Below are positions 51,461 through 60,153 of a stretch of 64,000 nt of DNA, in pieces. The position numbers and the translations under genes were made by a program. The stretch covers positions 18,060-82,059 of the forward strand of contig CAWIGC010000004.1 of the NCBI GenBank assembly GCA_963835555.1. The letters are read 5' to 3'. This DNA is from Sulfopaludibacter sp963835555. Its GTDB lineage: Bacteria > Acidobacteriota > Terriglobia > Bryobacterales > Bryobacteraceae. The notes below the pieces were generated by a model that saw only the letters and a program-made list of their open reading frames with translations, searched no databases and had not been told where the DNA came from. Each line of letters opens with the position of its first letter. The stretch's first letter is position 1.

Positions 51461-52585
51461 CTATCGGGCGCAGCAGGTCGGCGTCGTGCTGATGATCTCG
51501 GGCAGGTCCGATTTCTTCGGTGCGCCGGCCGTCGAGGCGAAATAACGCCCGGCCGAGAGATTGCGGTAAAACGTTCCGGCCACGCCTGAAGCCACCGGGC
51601 CGCTGACGGCTTTGTTGGGGCTGGTCAGCATGACCACCACCACCAGTTGCCGCGGGGCCTCGTCAATGAAGGAACCGAACCAGCCCATGTGACTGCCGGC
51701 GCGGAAATCGGTGCAGGTCCCGGTCTTGCCGAAAATCGCTTCATTGGGATCGTAATTGGCGCGGGTGGCCGTCCCGTAATCCACAGCGCCGCGCATGCCC
51801 AGCTTCAAATCCGGAATGCTGGTCGGGGCCAGGTCCAGCGTGCGCTTCACCTTGGGCTGCAAGTGCTCGATTTCTTCTTCGGTGCGCGGGTATTGCAGAT
51901 AGTAAAGCGTGCCGTTATTGGCGATGGCGGAAACCAGTCCCGCCAGCTCCAGGGGCGTCATCTGGAAGCCTTCTCCGTAGGCCGTCATCAGCACCATGCC
52001 GCCGCCCTTGGGCGGAGCCGCCGGAATGGTTCCGGCCTCTTCCCCGGGAATATCCAGGCCGGCCTTTTCGCCCAGACCCAGCATCTGCGCGTAGCGGTTC
52101 ACCCTGTCGAACCCCAGGCGGGTACCGAGCACGCCGAAGTAGTTATTGTTGGAGTGGGCGATGGCGGTGGTCAGGTTGAAGCTGGAATAGCGGCTCAGGT
52201 GGATTGCGGTATCGCGCTCCACCACATGCTCGCTCAGTGCAGCCAGCGCGGTGACTAACTTGATGGTGGAACAGGGAATGAAACCGCTCTGGAGCGCCAG
52301 TTTCTGATTCACCATGGTGAGGATCCGCCCGGTGTTGGGATCCACCACAACCATGCTGCCGGGTTGCATGCCCAAAGCATCCACTGCGGCGCGGCGCACC
52401 GCGAGATCTTCGCCATCCACGTTATCGCCGAGAGTCGGATCCACGGTGGGAGGCGCCACTCTGCGGACCACCCGTCGTGCTACCGGAGCGGTTTTCCTGG
52501 CGGTCTTGGACGCTTGGGCATCAGCCAAGCGGACGTTCTGGAGCATTCCCGCCAGAACCAGCAAAGGAAGCAGAAACCTTTTCAT
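51461..52585 (-). CDS. penicillin-binding protein, transpeptidase domain
   Basis: A 374-residue exported penicillin-binding transpeptidase-like protein. A signal peptide (MKRFLLPLLVLAGMLQNVRL) and basic linker precede the domain, with SxxK in FIPCSTIKLVTALAALSEHV, SxN in TTAIAHSNNNYFGVLGTRLG, and KTG in EAIFGKTGTCTDFRAGS. It lacks the large N-terminal dimerisation domain of class B PBPs, so it may be a small transpeptidase or class D beta-lactamase-like enzyme. The second Met (52585) is used since the signal peptide starts there. The preceding 120 bp hold nothing recognised. Confidence 0.88.
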   Translation of the reverse strand: MKRFLLPLLVLAGMLQNVRLADAQASKTARKTAPVARRVVRRVAPPTVDPTLGDNVDGEDLAVRRAAVDALGMQPGSMVVVDPNTGRILTMVNQKLALQSGFIPCSTIKLVTALAALSEHVVERDTAIHLSRYSSFNLTTAIAHSNNNYFGVLGTRLGFDRVNRYAQMLGLGEKAGLDIPGEEAGTIPAAPPKGGGMVLMTAYGEGFQMTPLELAGLVSAIANNGTLYYLQYPRTEEEIEHLQPKVKRTLDLAPTSIPDLKLGMRGAVDYGTATRANYDPNEAIFGKTGTCTDFRAGSHMGWFGSFIDEAPRQLVVVVMLTSPNKAVSGPVASGVAGTFYRNLSAGRYFASTAGAPKKSDLPEIISTTPTCCAR

Positions 52586-52703
52586 TCGTGGCACATACCT
52601 AAACAAAATCCGTCGGCACGTCCGGAGTTTCGTTCCTGGATTTCAACAGACTGTGCCTATTATGCTAGATCGGCGGAATCCCGTCAACAGATATGTGAGG
52701 TTT

Positions 52704-54266
52704 TTACCCTATCTTCGCCGCTACCGATTTGGCTTGCAGGAACAACAGAAGGTAATCCGGGCCTCCAGCCTTGGAATCGGTGCCCGACATATTGAACCCT
52801 CCGAACGGGTGGGCGCCCACCATGGCGCCGGTGCATTTGCGATTGAAGTACAGGTTGCCGACATGGAACCGCTCCCGGGCCTGTCGCAGATGCTCCGGAT
52901 TCCGCGAGAATACCGCTCCGGTCAGACCGTAGACGGAATCGTTGGCGAGACTCAGTGCGTGCTCGAAATCTTTGGCCCGGGTCACGGCGAGAACCGGTCC
53001 GAAGATCTCCTCCTGAAAGATGCGCGCCTTCGAATCCACGTCGGCAATGATGGTCGGGGCAACGTAGTAGCCGCCCTCCGGAATCGGCGAATTGCCTGCC
53101 ACCATGCGGCCTTCCTGTTCGCCCGCGGCGATGTAGCCGAGAATGCTCTTGCGGGCGCTCTCGCTGATCACCGGGCCCATATAATTCTGGGGATCGTCGG
53201 ACGGGCCAATCTTAAGAGCCGAGGCGCGGGCCGCGAGCTTCTGAAGGAACTCGTCGTAAATTTTGTCATGCACAATGGCGCGGGAGCAGGCCGAGCACTT
53301 TTGTCCCTGGTAACCGAAAGCCGAAAAGAGCACGCCTTCGACGGCTTTATCGACATCGGCATCGCCATCCACAATGATGGCGTCCTTGCCTCCCATCTCG
53401 GCGATGACGCGCTTGATCCAGATCTGGCCGGCCTGATGTTTGGCCGCCAGTTCGTTGATCCGCAAACCTACGTCGCGCGATCCGGTGAACGAGATAAAAC
53501 GCGTTTTGGGATGCTGCACCAGAACGTCGCCCACGCTGGACCCGCTGCCGGTGAGGAGAGTGAAAGCGCCTTCCGGAAAACCCGCTTCCAGCAGCACTTC
53601 GGCGAACTTGGCGGCGATCGTCGGGGTTTCGCTCGATGGCTTCACAATCGCCGTGTTGCCGGTCACCAGCGAAGCCACGGTCATGCCGGCCAGGATGGCC
53701 AAGGGGAAGTTCCATGGCGGAATGACCACGCCGACTCCGAGGGGCAGGTAAATCATCTCGTCATGTTCGCCCGGAAGCTGCACTACAGCTTGCGGCCCAT
53801 CCAGCCGATTCATTTCCCGGGCGTAATATTCGCAGAAGTCGATGGCCTCGGCGATTTCGGCTTCGGCTTCGATCCAGGTCTTGCCGGCTTCGAAGACCAT
53901 CCAGGCATTGAATTCCAGCTTGCGGCGGCGCAAAATGGCGCCCGCGTCGAGCAGCATGCGCACGCGTTCCTGCGCGGGGGTGCGGCTCCACTGGGAAAAG
54001 TAAGAGCAGGCGCTCTCCACGGCGCGCTTAGCCAGCTCCCCAGTGGCCTTATGATGTTTGCCAACCACCTCGCTGGTTTTGGAAGGGTTGACGGAGACCA
54101 GCATGTCGCCGGTCGAAATCCATTCGCCGCCGATGCGCAGGCGATATTCGCGGCCCAGTTCGGCGCGCACTTTCTCCAGGGCCTTTTGCATGGCCTGCCG
54201 GTTGGCGGGCTGGGAGAAATCGGTGTAGGGCTCGTTGCGGAATTCAGTTAAGGTAGCGGTGGCCAT
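52704..54266 (-). CDS. pruA: L-glutamate gamma-semialdehyde dehydrogenase
   Basis: The 520-residue aldehyde dehydrogenase of proline catabolism, oxidising glutamate semialdehyde to glutamate with NAD. VIPPWNFPLAILAGMTVASL, FTGSRDVGLRINELAAK and IAEMGGKDAIIVDGDADVDK (with the catalytic Glu) and the catalytic Cys in FGYQGQKCSACSRAIVHDKI match the RocA/PruA subfamily, as do GNLYFNRKCTGAMVGAHPFG and GGPDYLLLFLQAKS. No proline dehydrogenase gene lies next to it. The MBL gene follows one base after its start on the same strand. Confidence 0.93.
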   Translation of the reverse strand: MATATLTEFRNEPYTDFSQPANRQAMQKALEKVRAELGREYRLRIGGEWISTGDMLVSVNPSKTSEVVGKHHKATGELAKRAVESACSYFSQWSRTPAQERVRMLLDAGAILRRRKLEFNAWMVFEAGKTWIEAEAEIAEAIDFCEYYAREMNRLDGPQAVVQLPGEHDEMIYLPLGVGVVIPPWNFPLAILAGMTVASLVTGNTAIVKPSSETPTIAAKFAEVLLEAGFPEGAFTLLTGSGSSVGDVLVQHPKTRFISFTGSRDVGLRINELAAKHQAGQIWIKRVIAEMGGKDAIIVDGDADVDKAVEGVLFSAFGYQGQKCSACSRAIVHDKIYDEFLQKLAARASALKIGPSDDPQNYMGPVISESARKSILGYIAAGEQEGRMVAGNSPIPEGGYYVAPTIIADVDSKARIFQEEIFGPVLAVTRAKDFEHALSLANDSVYGLTGAVFSRNPEHLRQARERFHVGNLYFNRKCTGAMVGAHPFGGFNMSGTDSKAGGPDYLLLFLQAKSVAAKIG

Positions 54267-55154
54267 CTACTCCATGGTAGCCGCAGGGGGCGGTGGCTGG
54301 CGAGCAGCGGAGGGAGAAAGGCAAAAAACCGTTTTGAGATCCTGCTGGATGCGTGCGAAGTCGATTTCGGGATCGTGTCCGAAGCCGCAGATCCACTCCC
54401 CTTCCACGGCACGGGCGAGCCAGCGATTCTTGTTGTCGATGGTCTCAAGGGGGTAGAGGTCGAACGCCGCGACCCACGAAGGCTGCAGGTGGGCGGCGGT
54501 GGGGACCAGGTCGGAGAGAAAGCAGAACGTCTGCCCGCGGGATTCGGCGGTGATGACCATCATGTCGCGATTGTGGCCGGGAGCCCGCCGCATCCACACG
54601 CCGGGCGCGACTTCATGATCGCCGGCGACCAGGGTCATCTGCCCGGACTCGACCAGCGGATCGTAATTTTCGTCCAGGTAGGCCACGCTGTCGCGGACCA
54701 GCCGCTCGTGGGCATGTTCCCATTCGGCGCGCGCAGCGAAGTAGCGGGCGCGCGGGAAGGTGGCGACCGCTCGGCCGCCTTGCAGCACCGTGTTACCGCA
54801 GCAGTGGTCCCAATGCAGGTGGCTGTTGATCACGATGTCGATGCTTTCGGGATCGATGCCGTGGCGGGCGATCGCCTCCGGCAGCGGGTCGGTCGCCAGG
54901 GGAACCCGCATGCGCTCCCGTTCGCGGGCGTTGCGCTTGTCGCCAAGGCCGGTTTCCACCAGGATGGTGTGATCGCCGGTGCGAATCAGGTAGCAGTTGA
55001 AGGCCAGGGGAATGCGGTTGGCCTCGTCCGCGGGCGCCTTCCGGCCCCAAAGGGTTTTGGGAACGACGCCGAACATGGCCCCGCCGTCCCACCAGTAGAC
55101 CGAATCGCGAATCAGCGAAATCTCGAAATCGCCGCGAGTGATGCTGCGGGCCAC
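54267..55154 (-). CDS. MBL-fold metallohydrolase
   Basis: A 295-residue metallo-beta-lactamase-fold hydrolase. The metal motif HxHxDH is in IDIVINSHLHWDHCCGNTVL; further metal residues are in RAPGHNRDMMVITAESRGQT and FCFLSDLVPTAAHLQPSWVA. The substrate is unknown; lactonase- or quorum-quenching-type members share this layout. It lies directly upstream of pruA, one base apart, and downstream of the YtxH-like gene, so the three are probably co-transcribed. Confidence 0.88.
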   Translation of the reverse strand: MARSITRGDFEISLIRDSVYWWDGGAMFGVVPKTLWGRKAPADEANRIPLAFNCYLIRTGDHTILVETGLGDKRNARERERMRVPLATDPLPEAIARHGIDPESIDIVINSHLHWDHCCGNTVLQGGRAVATFPRARYFAARAEWEHAHERLVRDSVAYLDENYDPLVESGQMTLVAGDHEVAPGVWMRRAPGHNRDMMVITAESRGQTFCFLSDLVPTAAHLQPSWVAAFDLYPLETIDNKNRWLARAVEGEWICGFGHDPEIDFARIQQDLKTVFCLSPSAARQPPPPAATME

Positions 55155-55457
55155 TCAGCCTTTGACCAGCTTCCGGCCGCGATCGAACAGCTCCGCGGCA
55201 TCCTCCACCAACTTGCGGCCGCGCTCGAACATCTCCTTGCCGGCATCGACCACGTCCGTGGTCGAATCGGCGATGGCGTCTTTGCTTTGTTGCGCTTTGC
55301 CGGTAATGTACTTGCGGGTGTCCTTACCGCTTTTGGGCGCGTAAAGGATGGCCACTACGGCGCCGATGAGGGCGCCGGTCGCAAACCATGCGATCCGGCC
55401 ACTGCTGCTGTCGTTATCCTCTGTGTGATCCGTCTCAACCTGCACGTCGTCGGACAT
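55155..55457 (-). CDS. YtxH-domain membrane protein
   Basis: A 100-residue protein with an acidic N-terminus, one membrane helix (IAWFATGALIGAVVAILYAP) ending in the YtxH signature APKSGKDTR, and a long helix with TTDVVDAGKEMFERGRKLVE repeated as ELFDRGRKLV. The YtxH/gas-vesicle-like family is found under general stress; the function is unclear. ATG 55457 with GGAGG upstream is used. It is the first gene of the set YtxH / MBL / pruA, and divergent from the DUF2007-like gene. Confidence 0.82.
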   Translation of the reverse strand: MSDDVQVETDHTEDNDSSSGRIAWFATGALIGAVVAILYAPKSGKDTRKYITGKAQQSKDAIADSTTDVVDAGKEMFERGRKLVEDAAELFDRGRKLVKG

Positions 55458-55522
55458 CTGGTGCCTCCGCGAAAAGTGCCCTGACAAGCGGCTCCCTCCA
55501 CATTCTGCGATATCCTGTAGTC

Positions 55523-55802
55523 ATGGCGCAAGATCCCGATCGCGATGAAAATGCGGGCCAGGAAATGGTCACGCTGTTCAGTTCTTCGAACGTGGATGCG
55601 GAAATGGAAGCCAACAACATCCATGCCATTCTGGAAGCGAGTGGCATTCCTTCTTTCGTGGTGGGGACCAGCGTAATCCCCTCTCTGGACTTCCAGGTGC
55701 AAGTGCCGCGGGAAAGCCTGGAGGAAGCCCGAGACGGTGATTGCCGACGCCCAGGCGGCCGGCCCCGACGCCGCGGCGGAAGCGGAAGCAGCAACCGAAT
55801 AG
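55523..55802 (+). CDS. DUF2007-like small signalling protein, one-base frameshift
   Basis: A protein of about 92 residues: MVTLFSSSNVDAEMEANNIH followed by AILEASGIPSFVVGTSVIPS and LDFQVQVPRESLEEAR match the DUF2007 fold (putative signal transducer). Near 55733 the frame moves by one; the frame that continues reads VIADAQAAGPDAAAEAEAAT to a stop at 55802, a natural tail, whereas the uncorrected frame runs on through an Arg-rich shadow into the next gene. Confidence 0.68.
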
Positions 55803-55841
55803 CGCGCCCTCACGTGATATCCTTCAGGCAAGGCTGTCCGT

Positions 55842-56723
55842 ATGAGATTCCAGAGGGCGCTGTTGGGTGTGGGCTTCGGCCTCGCCCTGATCAGCGCGCT
55901 ATACGCGTTCCAAAAACCGTTTCGCGTCTATGAGAGCTTCGAGCGGCAGGACAATGTTCCGCTGCCGGAGGATTACCAGGAAAAAACCGAGTGGGTTTTC
56001 GCCCGCCTGATGTATCCCAGCCATCCCGACGCCATCCTGGGCGGCGGCATGTTCGGACGAAATCGCGGATTTTTCGGAGGGTATCGCCGGAATGCCGACT
56101 GGCGCGAAGGCGGGACCAGTTGGACCCAGGACTATCCGCGCGCTGACCGCCATTTCGCCGCCGCGGTCCGGCGGCTTACGCGCGTGCACGTGCGCAGCGT
56201 GGAACAACCCGTGAATCCCGATGACACGGACGACTTTTACAACTGGCCGTGGATGAATGCCGGGGAGATGGGCGATTGGAGGCTCACCGACGCGCAGGTG
56301 AAAGTGCTTCGCGAATATCTGCTGCGCGGCGGCTTTCTGATGCTGGACGATTTCTGGGGAGCCGAAGAATACGCGCGCTTCGACGAAACCATGAAGAAAA
56401 TATTTCCCGACCATCCAGTCGTCGAAATGCCGAGCAACGACTCCATCTTTCACGTGGTGTACGATCTGGATGACCGTTATCAGGTGCCCGGACAGTGGGG
56501 CCTGAGTCCCTACAATCCGCAGTTCCAGAGGCGCGCCGCCGGGACCGTGGCGCACTGGTACGGAATCTACGACGATAAGGGCCGCGTCATGGTGGCCATC
56601 TCCTTCAACTCCGACCTCGGCGATTCGTGGGAGTGGGCGGACGATCCGCGCTACCCCGAGAAGTACTCCGCGCTAGGCATCCGCATCGGCGTCAACTATG
56701 TGGTCTACGCGATGAGCCACTAA
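55842..56723 (+). CDS. DUF4159 exported protein
   Basis: A 293-residue protein: N-terminal membrane or signal segment (RALLGVGFGLALISALYAFQ), then the DUF4159 domain with WTQDYPRADRHFAAAVRRLT, LREYLLRGGFLMLDDFWGAE, and PGTVAHWYGIYD-like AGTVAHWYGIYDDKGRVMVA and ISFNSDLGDSWEWADDPRYP. The domain resembles a class I glutamine amidotransferase-like fold found in MoxR/VWA clusters, but those partners are not adjacent. A possible envelope role. It lies 40 bp after the DUF2007-like gene. Confidence 0.85.
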   Translation: MRFQRALLGVGFGLALISALYAFQKPFRVYESFERQDNVPLPEDYQEKTEWVFARLMYPSHPDAILGGGMFGRNRGFFGGYRRNADWREGGTSWTQDYPRADRHFAAAVRRLTRVHVRSVEQPVNPDDTDDFYNWPWMNAGEMGDWRLTDAQVKVLREYLLRGGFLMLDDFWGAEEYARFDETMKKIFPDHPVVEMPSNDSIFHVVYDLDDRYQVPGQWGLSPYNPQFQRRAAGTVAHWYGIYDDKGRVMVAISFNSDLGDSWEWADDPRYPEKYSALGIRIGVNYVVYAMSH

Positions 56724-56802
56724 GCAGAAAATCCGTCAATCCCGGGCTGACGGAATTTAAGCTCCTAAAATCTGTTACTATGTGGATTCCAGGAGGGGTG
56801 TA

Positions 56803-59181
56803 GTGTTTCTCATCACCCGTAGAGTGCAATTCGGTCCTCAGACCTTTCTTTGGGACGTGCAAGCGCCGGACGTGGCGCGGGCCGCACGCCCCGGCCACTT
56901 TGTAATGGCTCGCATCGACGAGCGTGGCGAACGGATTCCCCTAACTGTTGCGGATTTCAACGTCGAACGCGGAACAGTCACCGTCGTCATCCAGGCGGTG
57001 GGAAAAACCACACATGAGATGATGACGCTCCGGCAGGGGGATACGATTCTCGATTTCATCGGCCCCCTGGGACTTCCCAGCCATATTCAAAAGCTGGACG
57101 GCACCGTCGTGCTGGTCGGCGGCGGACTCGGCGTGGCGCCCATCTACCCGCAGCTTCGCGAATACAAGCAGCGCGGCAATCGCACCATTTCCATCATCGG
57201 ATTCCGCACGCGGGATCTGGTGTTCTGGGAAGAGCAGTTCCGCGACTACAGCGACGAACTGATCGTCGCCACCGACGATGGCAGCTATGGACGCAAAGGC
57301 TTCGTTACGCACGTCCTGGCGGATATACTGGGCCGCGAAAAGGACGTGCGCGAAGTGGTCGCCATCGGTCCTATTCCCATGATGAAGGCCTGTTCGGAAA
57401 CCACCCGGCCGTTCGCCGTGCCGACCGTGGTCAGCCTGAACTCCATCATGGTGGACGGCACCGGCATGTGCGGATCCTGCCGCGTCACGGTGGGCGGCAA
57501 AATGAAGTTCGCCTGCGTGGATGGCGCGGATTTCGACGGCCACCTGGTGAATTTCGAGGAACTGTCCCTGCGCCAGAAACGCTTCGAGCGCGAAGAGAAG
57601 GCCGCCATGGAGCGCTTCCGCTCGGAATCGGCCAAGCTGGCCAGCCTGACTGTGGATGCCGGTTCGAACGGCATGTTGCATCCCACCTGCGAACTGCCGG
57701 TGCCGGTCACTACCACGCCCGGCCCGCGCGTCCCCAAGAACATTAGGACTATTCCGCCCGAGCGCGCGCCGATGCCGCACCAGCCGCCGGAAGTCCGCGC
57801 CCACAATTTCCAGGAAGTGGCCCTGGGACTCGACCTCGCCGGCGCCCTTCACGAGGCCGAACGCTGCCTGCGCTGCAAGAAGCCCCGCTGCGTGCCGGGC
57901 TGCCCGGTGGGAATCGATATCCCCGCCTTCATCGCCGCCATTCAGGAACGGGACATCAAGCGTTCGTATCAGATTCTGAAGAGCACCAACGCGCTGCCGG
58001 CAGTGTGCGGCCGGGTCTGCCCGCAGGAATCGCAGTGTGAAGCCACCTGCGTGGTAGGCGCCAAGTTCAAACCGGTGGCCATCGGCCGCCTGGAGCGTTT
58101 CGTAGCCGATGCCGCCCGTGGCCGCGGTTGGGACGAAAACACGCAGGCGGAGGTCGCCGAACCCAAGCGCGCCGCTATCATCGGCTCCGGACCGTCGGGA
58201 CTCGCCTGTGCCGGGGAACTGGCCCGTCACGGGGTGAAAGTCACGATTTTCGAGGCGCTCCACGTGGCCGGCGGCGTGCTGAAGTACGGCATCCCGGAGT
58301 TCCGCCTGCCGGACGTCATCATCGACGCCGAGATCGACAACCTGAAGAAGATGGGCGTCGAGATCCGGCTCGATACCATCATCGGCAAGCTGTTCACCAT
58401 CCCGCAGTTGCTCACCGAGATGGGCTACAACGCGGCCTTCGTCGGCACCGGCGCGGGTTCGCCCAAGTTCGCCGAGATCCCCGGCGAGGCGTTCAACGGC
58501 GTCTTCTCGGCCAACGAATTCCTGACGCGCGTCAACCTGATGCGCGGCTACCGGCAGCCACTCTACGATACCCCGGTAGGCATGGGCAAACGGGTGGCCG
58601 TGGTGGGCGCCGGCAATACCGCCATGGACGCCTGCCGCGTGGCGCTGCGCATGGGAGCCGAATCGGTGACCTGCGTGTACCGCCGTTCACGCCGCGAATC
58701 GCCCGCCCGCGCCGAGGAACTCGAGCACGCCATCGAAGAAGGCATTCAGTTTCAGTGGCTCACCGCGCCGGTGGAAATCCTCGGCAATTCCGCGGGCTGG
58801 GTCACCGGCATGCGCTGCCAGAGAATGGAACTGGGCGAACCGGACGCCTCGGGACGCCGCCGTCCCGTGGCCGTGGCAGGGTCGGATTTCCTGCTGGATG
58901 TGGACACCGTCATTTACGCCCTGGGCACCACCGCTAACCCCATCATTGCCCAGACCACACCCGGGCTGAAGAACAACAAGTGGGGCTACATCGAAATCGA
59001 CGAACGCACCGGTATGACCTCGATCCCGGGCCTTTTTGCGGGCGGCGACATCGTCACCGGCGCGGCCACCGTAATCCTGGCCATGGGCGCCGGCAAGCGG
59101 GCCGCCCAGGGCATGCTGGAGTTCATGGGAATCTTATCGCCCGACGCCCCCAAAGAACTGGCGCCGGCAGGGAGAGTCTGA
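56803..59181 (+). CDS. NfnAB fusion: NADH-dependent ferredoxin:NADP oxidoreductase (SudAB-like)
   Basis: A 792-residue flavo-iron-sulfur fusion. Residues 1-280 are NfnA-like (ferredoxin-NADP reductase fold, LVGGGLGVAPIYPQLREYKQ, and a [2Fe-2S] site in DGTGMCGSCRVTVGGKMKFA then CVDGADFDGHLV). Residues about 330-790 are NfnB/glutamate synthase small-subunit-like: two [4Fe-4S] sites (CLRCKKPRCVPGCPVGIDIP, AVCGRVCPQESQCEATCVVG), FAD loop AAIIGSGPSGLACAGELARH and NADP loop VAVVGAGNTAMDACRVALRM. In anaerobes these subunits do electron bifurcation between NADH, NADPH and ferredoxin; here one chain. The GTG at 56803 follows AGGAGG by six bases. A ferritin-like gene follows by one base. Confidence 0.9.
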   Translation: MFLITRRVQFGPQTFLWDVQAPDVARAARPGHFVMARIDERGERIPLTVADFNVERGTVTVVIQAVGKTTHEMMTLRQGDTILDFIGPLGLPSHIQKLDGTVVLVGGGLGVAPIYPQLREYKQRGNRTISIIGFRTRDLVFWEEQFRDYSDELIVATDDGSYGRKGFVTHVLADILGREKDVREVVAIGPIPMMKACSETTRPFAVPTVVSLNSIMVDGTGMCGSCRVTVGGKMKFACVDGADFDGHLVNFEELSLRQKRFEREEKAAMERFRSESAKLASLTVDAGSNGMLHPTCELPVPVTTTPGPRVPKNIRTIPPERAPMPHQPPEVRAHNFQEVALGLDLAGALHEAERCLRCKKPRCVPGCPVGIDIPAFIAAIQERDIKRSYQILKSTNALPAVCGRVCPQESQCEATCVVGAKFKPVAIGRLERFVADAARGRGWDENTQAEVAEPKRAAIIGSGPSGLACAGELARHGVKVTIFEALHVAGGVLKYGIPEFRLPDVIIDAEIDNLKKMGVEIRLDTIIGKLFTIPQLLTEMGYNAAFVGTGAGSPKFAEIPGEAFNGVFSANEFLTRVNLMRGYRQPLYDTPVGMGKRVAVVGAGNTAMDACRVALRMGAESVTCVYRRSRRESPARAEELEHAIEEGIQFQWLTAPVEILGNSAGWVTGMRCQRMELGEPDASGRRRPVAVAGSDFLLDVDTVIYALGTTANPIIAQTTPGLKNNKWGYIEIDERTGMTSIPGLFAGGDIVTGAATVILAMGAGKRAAQGMLEFMGILSPDAPKELAPAGRV

Positions 59182-59182
59182 T

Positions 59183-59809
59183 ATGCCATCCTCTTGTCCG
59201 AAGTGCCGCAGGGTACTGGAAGAAGACGAGATCTGCTGCGCGCAGGTCCGGTATTCCTGGCGCTGCCGCAGTTGCTTTAAGCTTACTTCCGGGCTCGCTA
59301 TTCCGTACGGAAAGTGCTTCCTGTGCGGCGGGGATCTGGAAGTGATCCCGGGGCGGGAACTGGGCGATTCCATGCGCTTTCAGGCCATTCGCGACGCCGT
59401 TCAGTTTGAGCTGAACTCGTTCCACTTTTATAAATTGGCCCGCGATAAGGCCAAAACCGCGGACCAGCGGGCGGTACTCGAAAGGCTATTCGAGGCCGAA
59501 CTGGACCACTTGCACGAACTGGAAGAGAAGTACCACGCCCACCTGGATCGCGAAGTGGTGGAATTGAGCAGGGACGAGGAGAACCTGCTTTCCAACTGGC
59601 TGTTCCGCGGGATTCACCTCACCGCCGATTCGGGTGTTGCCGACCTGTACCAGGCTGCCCTGGAAATGGAACGGCGCACGCGCGATCACTTCCGTAAGCT
59701 GGCTACCGATTTGCCGCCCGGGCTGGAACGGGATCTTTGCGCCGAACTGGCGGCCGAAGAGGAAGAACATGTAGCTTTGCTCGAAGGCGAGTTGGAGCAG
59801 TTGGCGTAG
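59183..59809 (+). CDS. rubrerythrin-like ferritin-like protein with N-terminal zinc ribbons
   Basis: A 208-residue protein. The N-terminus has two or three zinc-ribbon cysteine pairs (SSCPKCRRVLEEDEICCAQV, WRCRSCFKLTSG, GKCFLCGGDL); the rest is a ferritin-like four-helix bundle with iron-binding carboxylates and His (DAVQFELNSFHFYKLARDKA, LFEAELDHLHELEEKYHAHL, YQAALEMERRTRDHFRKL, ELAAEEEEHVALLEGELEQL). It probably detoxifies peroxide or handles iron, fed by the fused NfnAB next to it, with which it shares an operon (GGAGAG before ATG). Confidence 0.82.
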   Translation: MPSSCPKCRRVLEEDEICCAQVRYSWRCRSCFKLTSGLAIPYGKCFLCGGDLEVIPGRELGDSMRFQAIRDAVQFELNSFHFYKLARDKAKTADQRAVLERLFEAELDHLHELEEKYHAHLDREVVELSRDEENLLSNWLFRGIHLTADSGVADLYQAALEMERRTRDHFRKLATDLPPGLERDLCAELAAEEEEHVALLEGELEQLA

Positions 59810-60153
59810 GGCCGCAAGCCATCCGGACCGCCAGAGACAGACTTCGCGCGATCCGCTCCTCCCGCTTCCTCCGATTCCGTAAGAGTCTCAGATGAACGAT
59901 AAGAGCGAAGTCGGCGAGGGCCAGGAACCCTAGAAGAAGCCCGTCAACGCCGTCCATGTCTCGATTGGACCACGAGGTTCTCGCCATGGGAATGGCCTAA
60001 ACCATGCCAAAAGTAAGGGTTGGGTAATAGGACTTTTTGTCTGTTATTCGTGGCTCTTTTTCACAAGATTTGTGTGGCGGTCCTCACTCCGAAGCGGCCG
60101 GTCCCCTTCGCCCTTTGTTTCTAACGTGGAGCTTGAACTGCCGTACCCGGCTC
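59810..60153 (+). other. gene-free stretch
   Basis: About 340 bp between the ferritin-like gene and the broken gene at 60154. Open frames here (for example on the minus strand at 59703-59987) do not look like proteins. I see no clear promoter, tRNA or repeat. Confidence 0.5.

Noticed and set aside
52314..54251. 645-codon plus-strand open frame
   Set aside because: It is antisense to pruA and the penicillin-binding protein gene; high GC produces long shadow frames.
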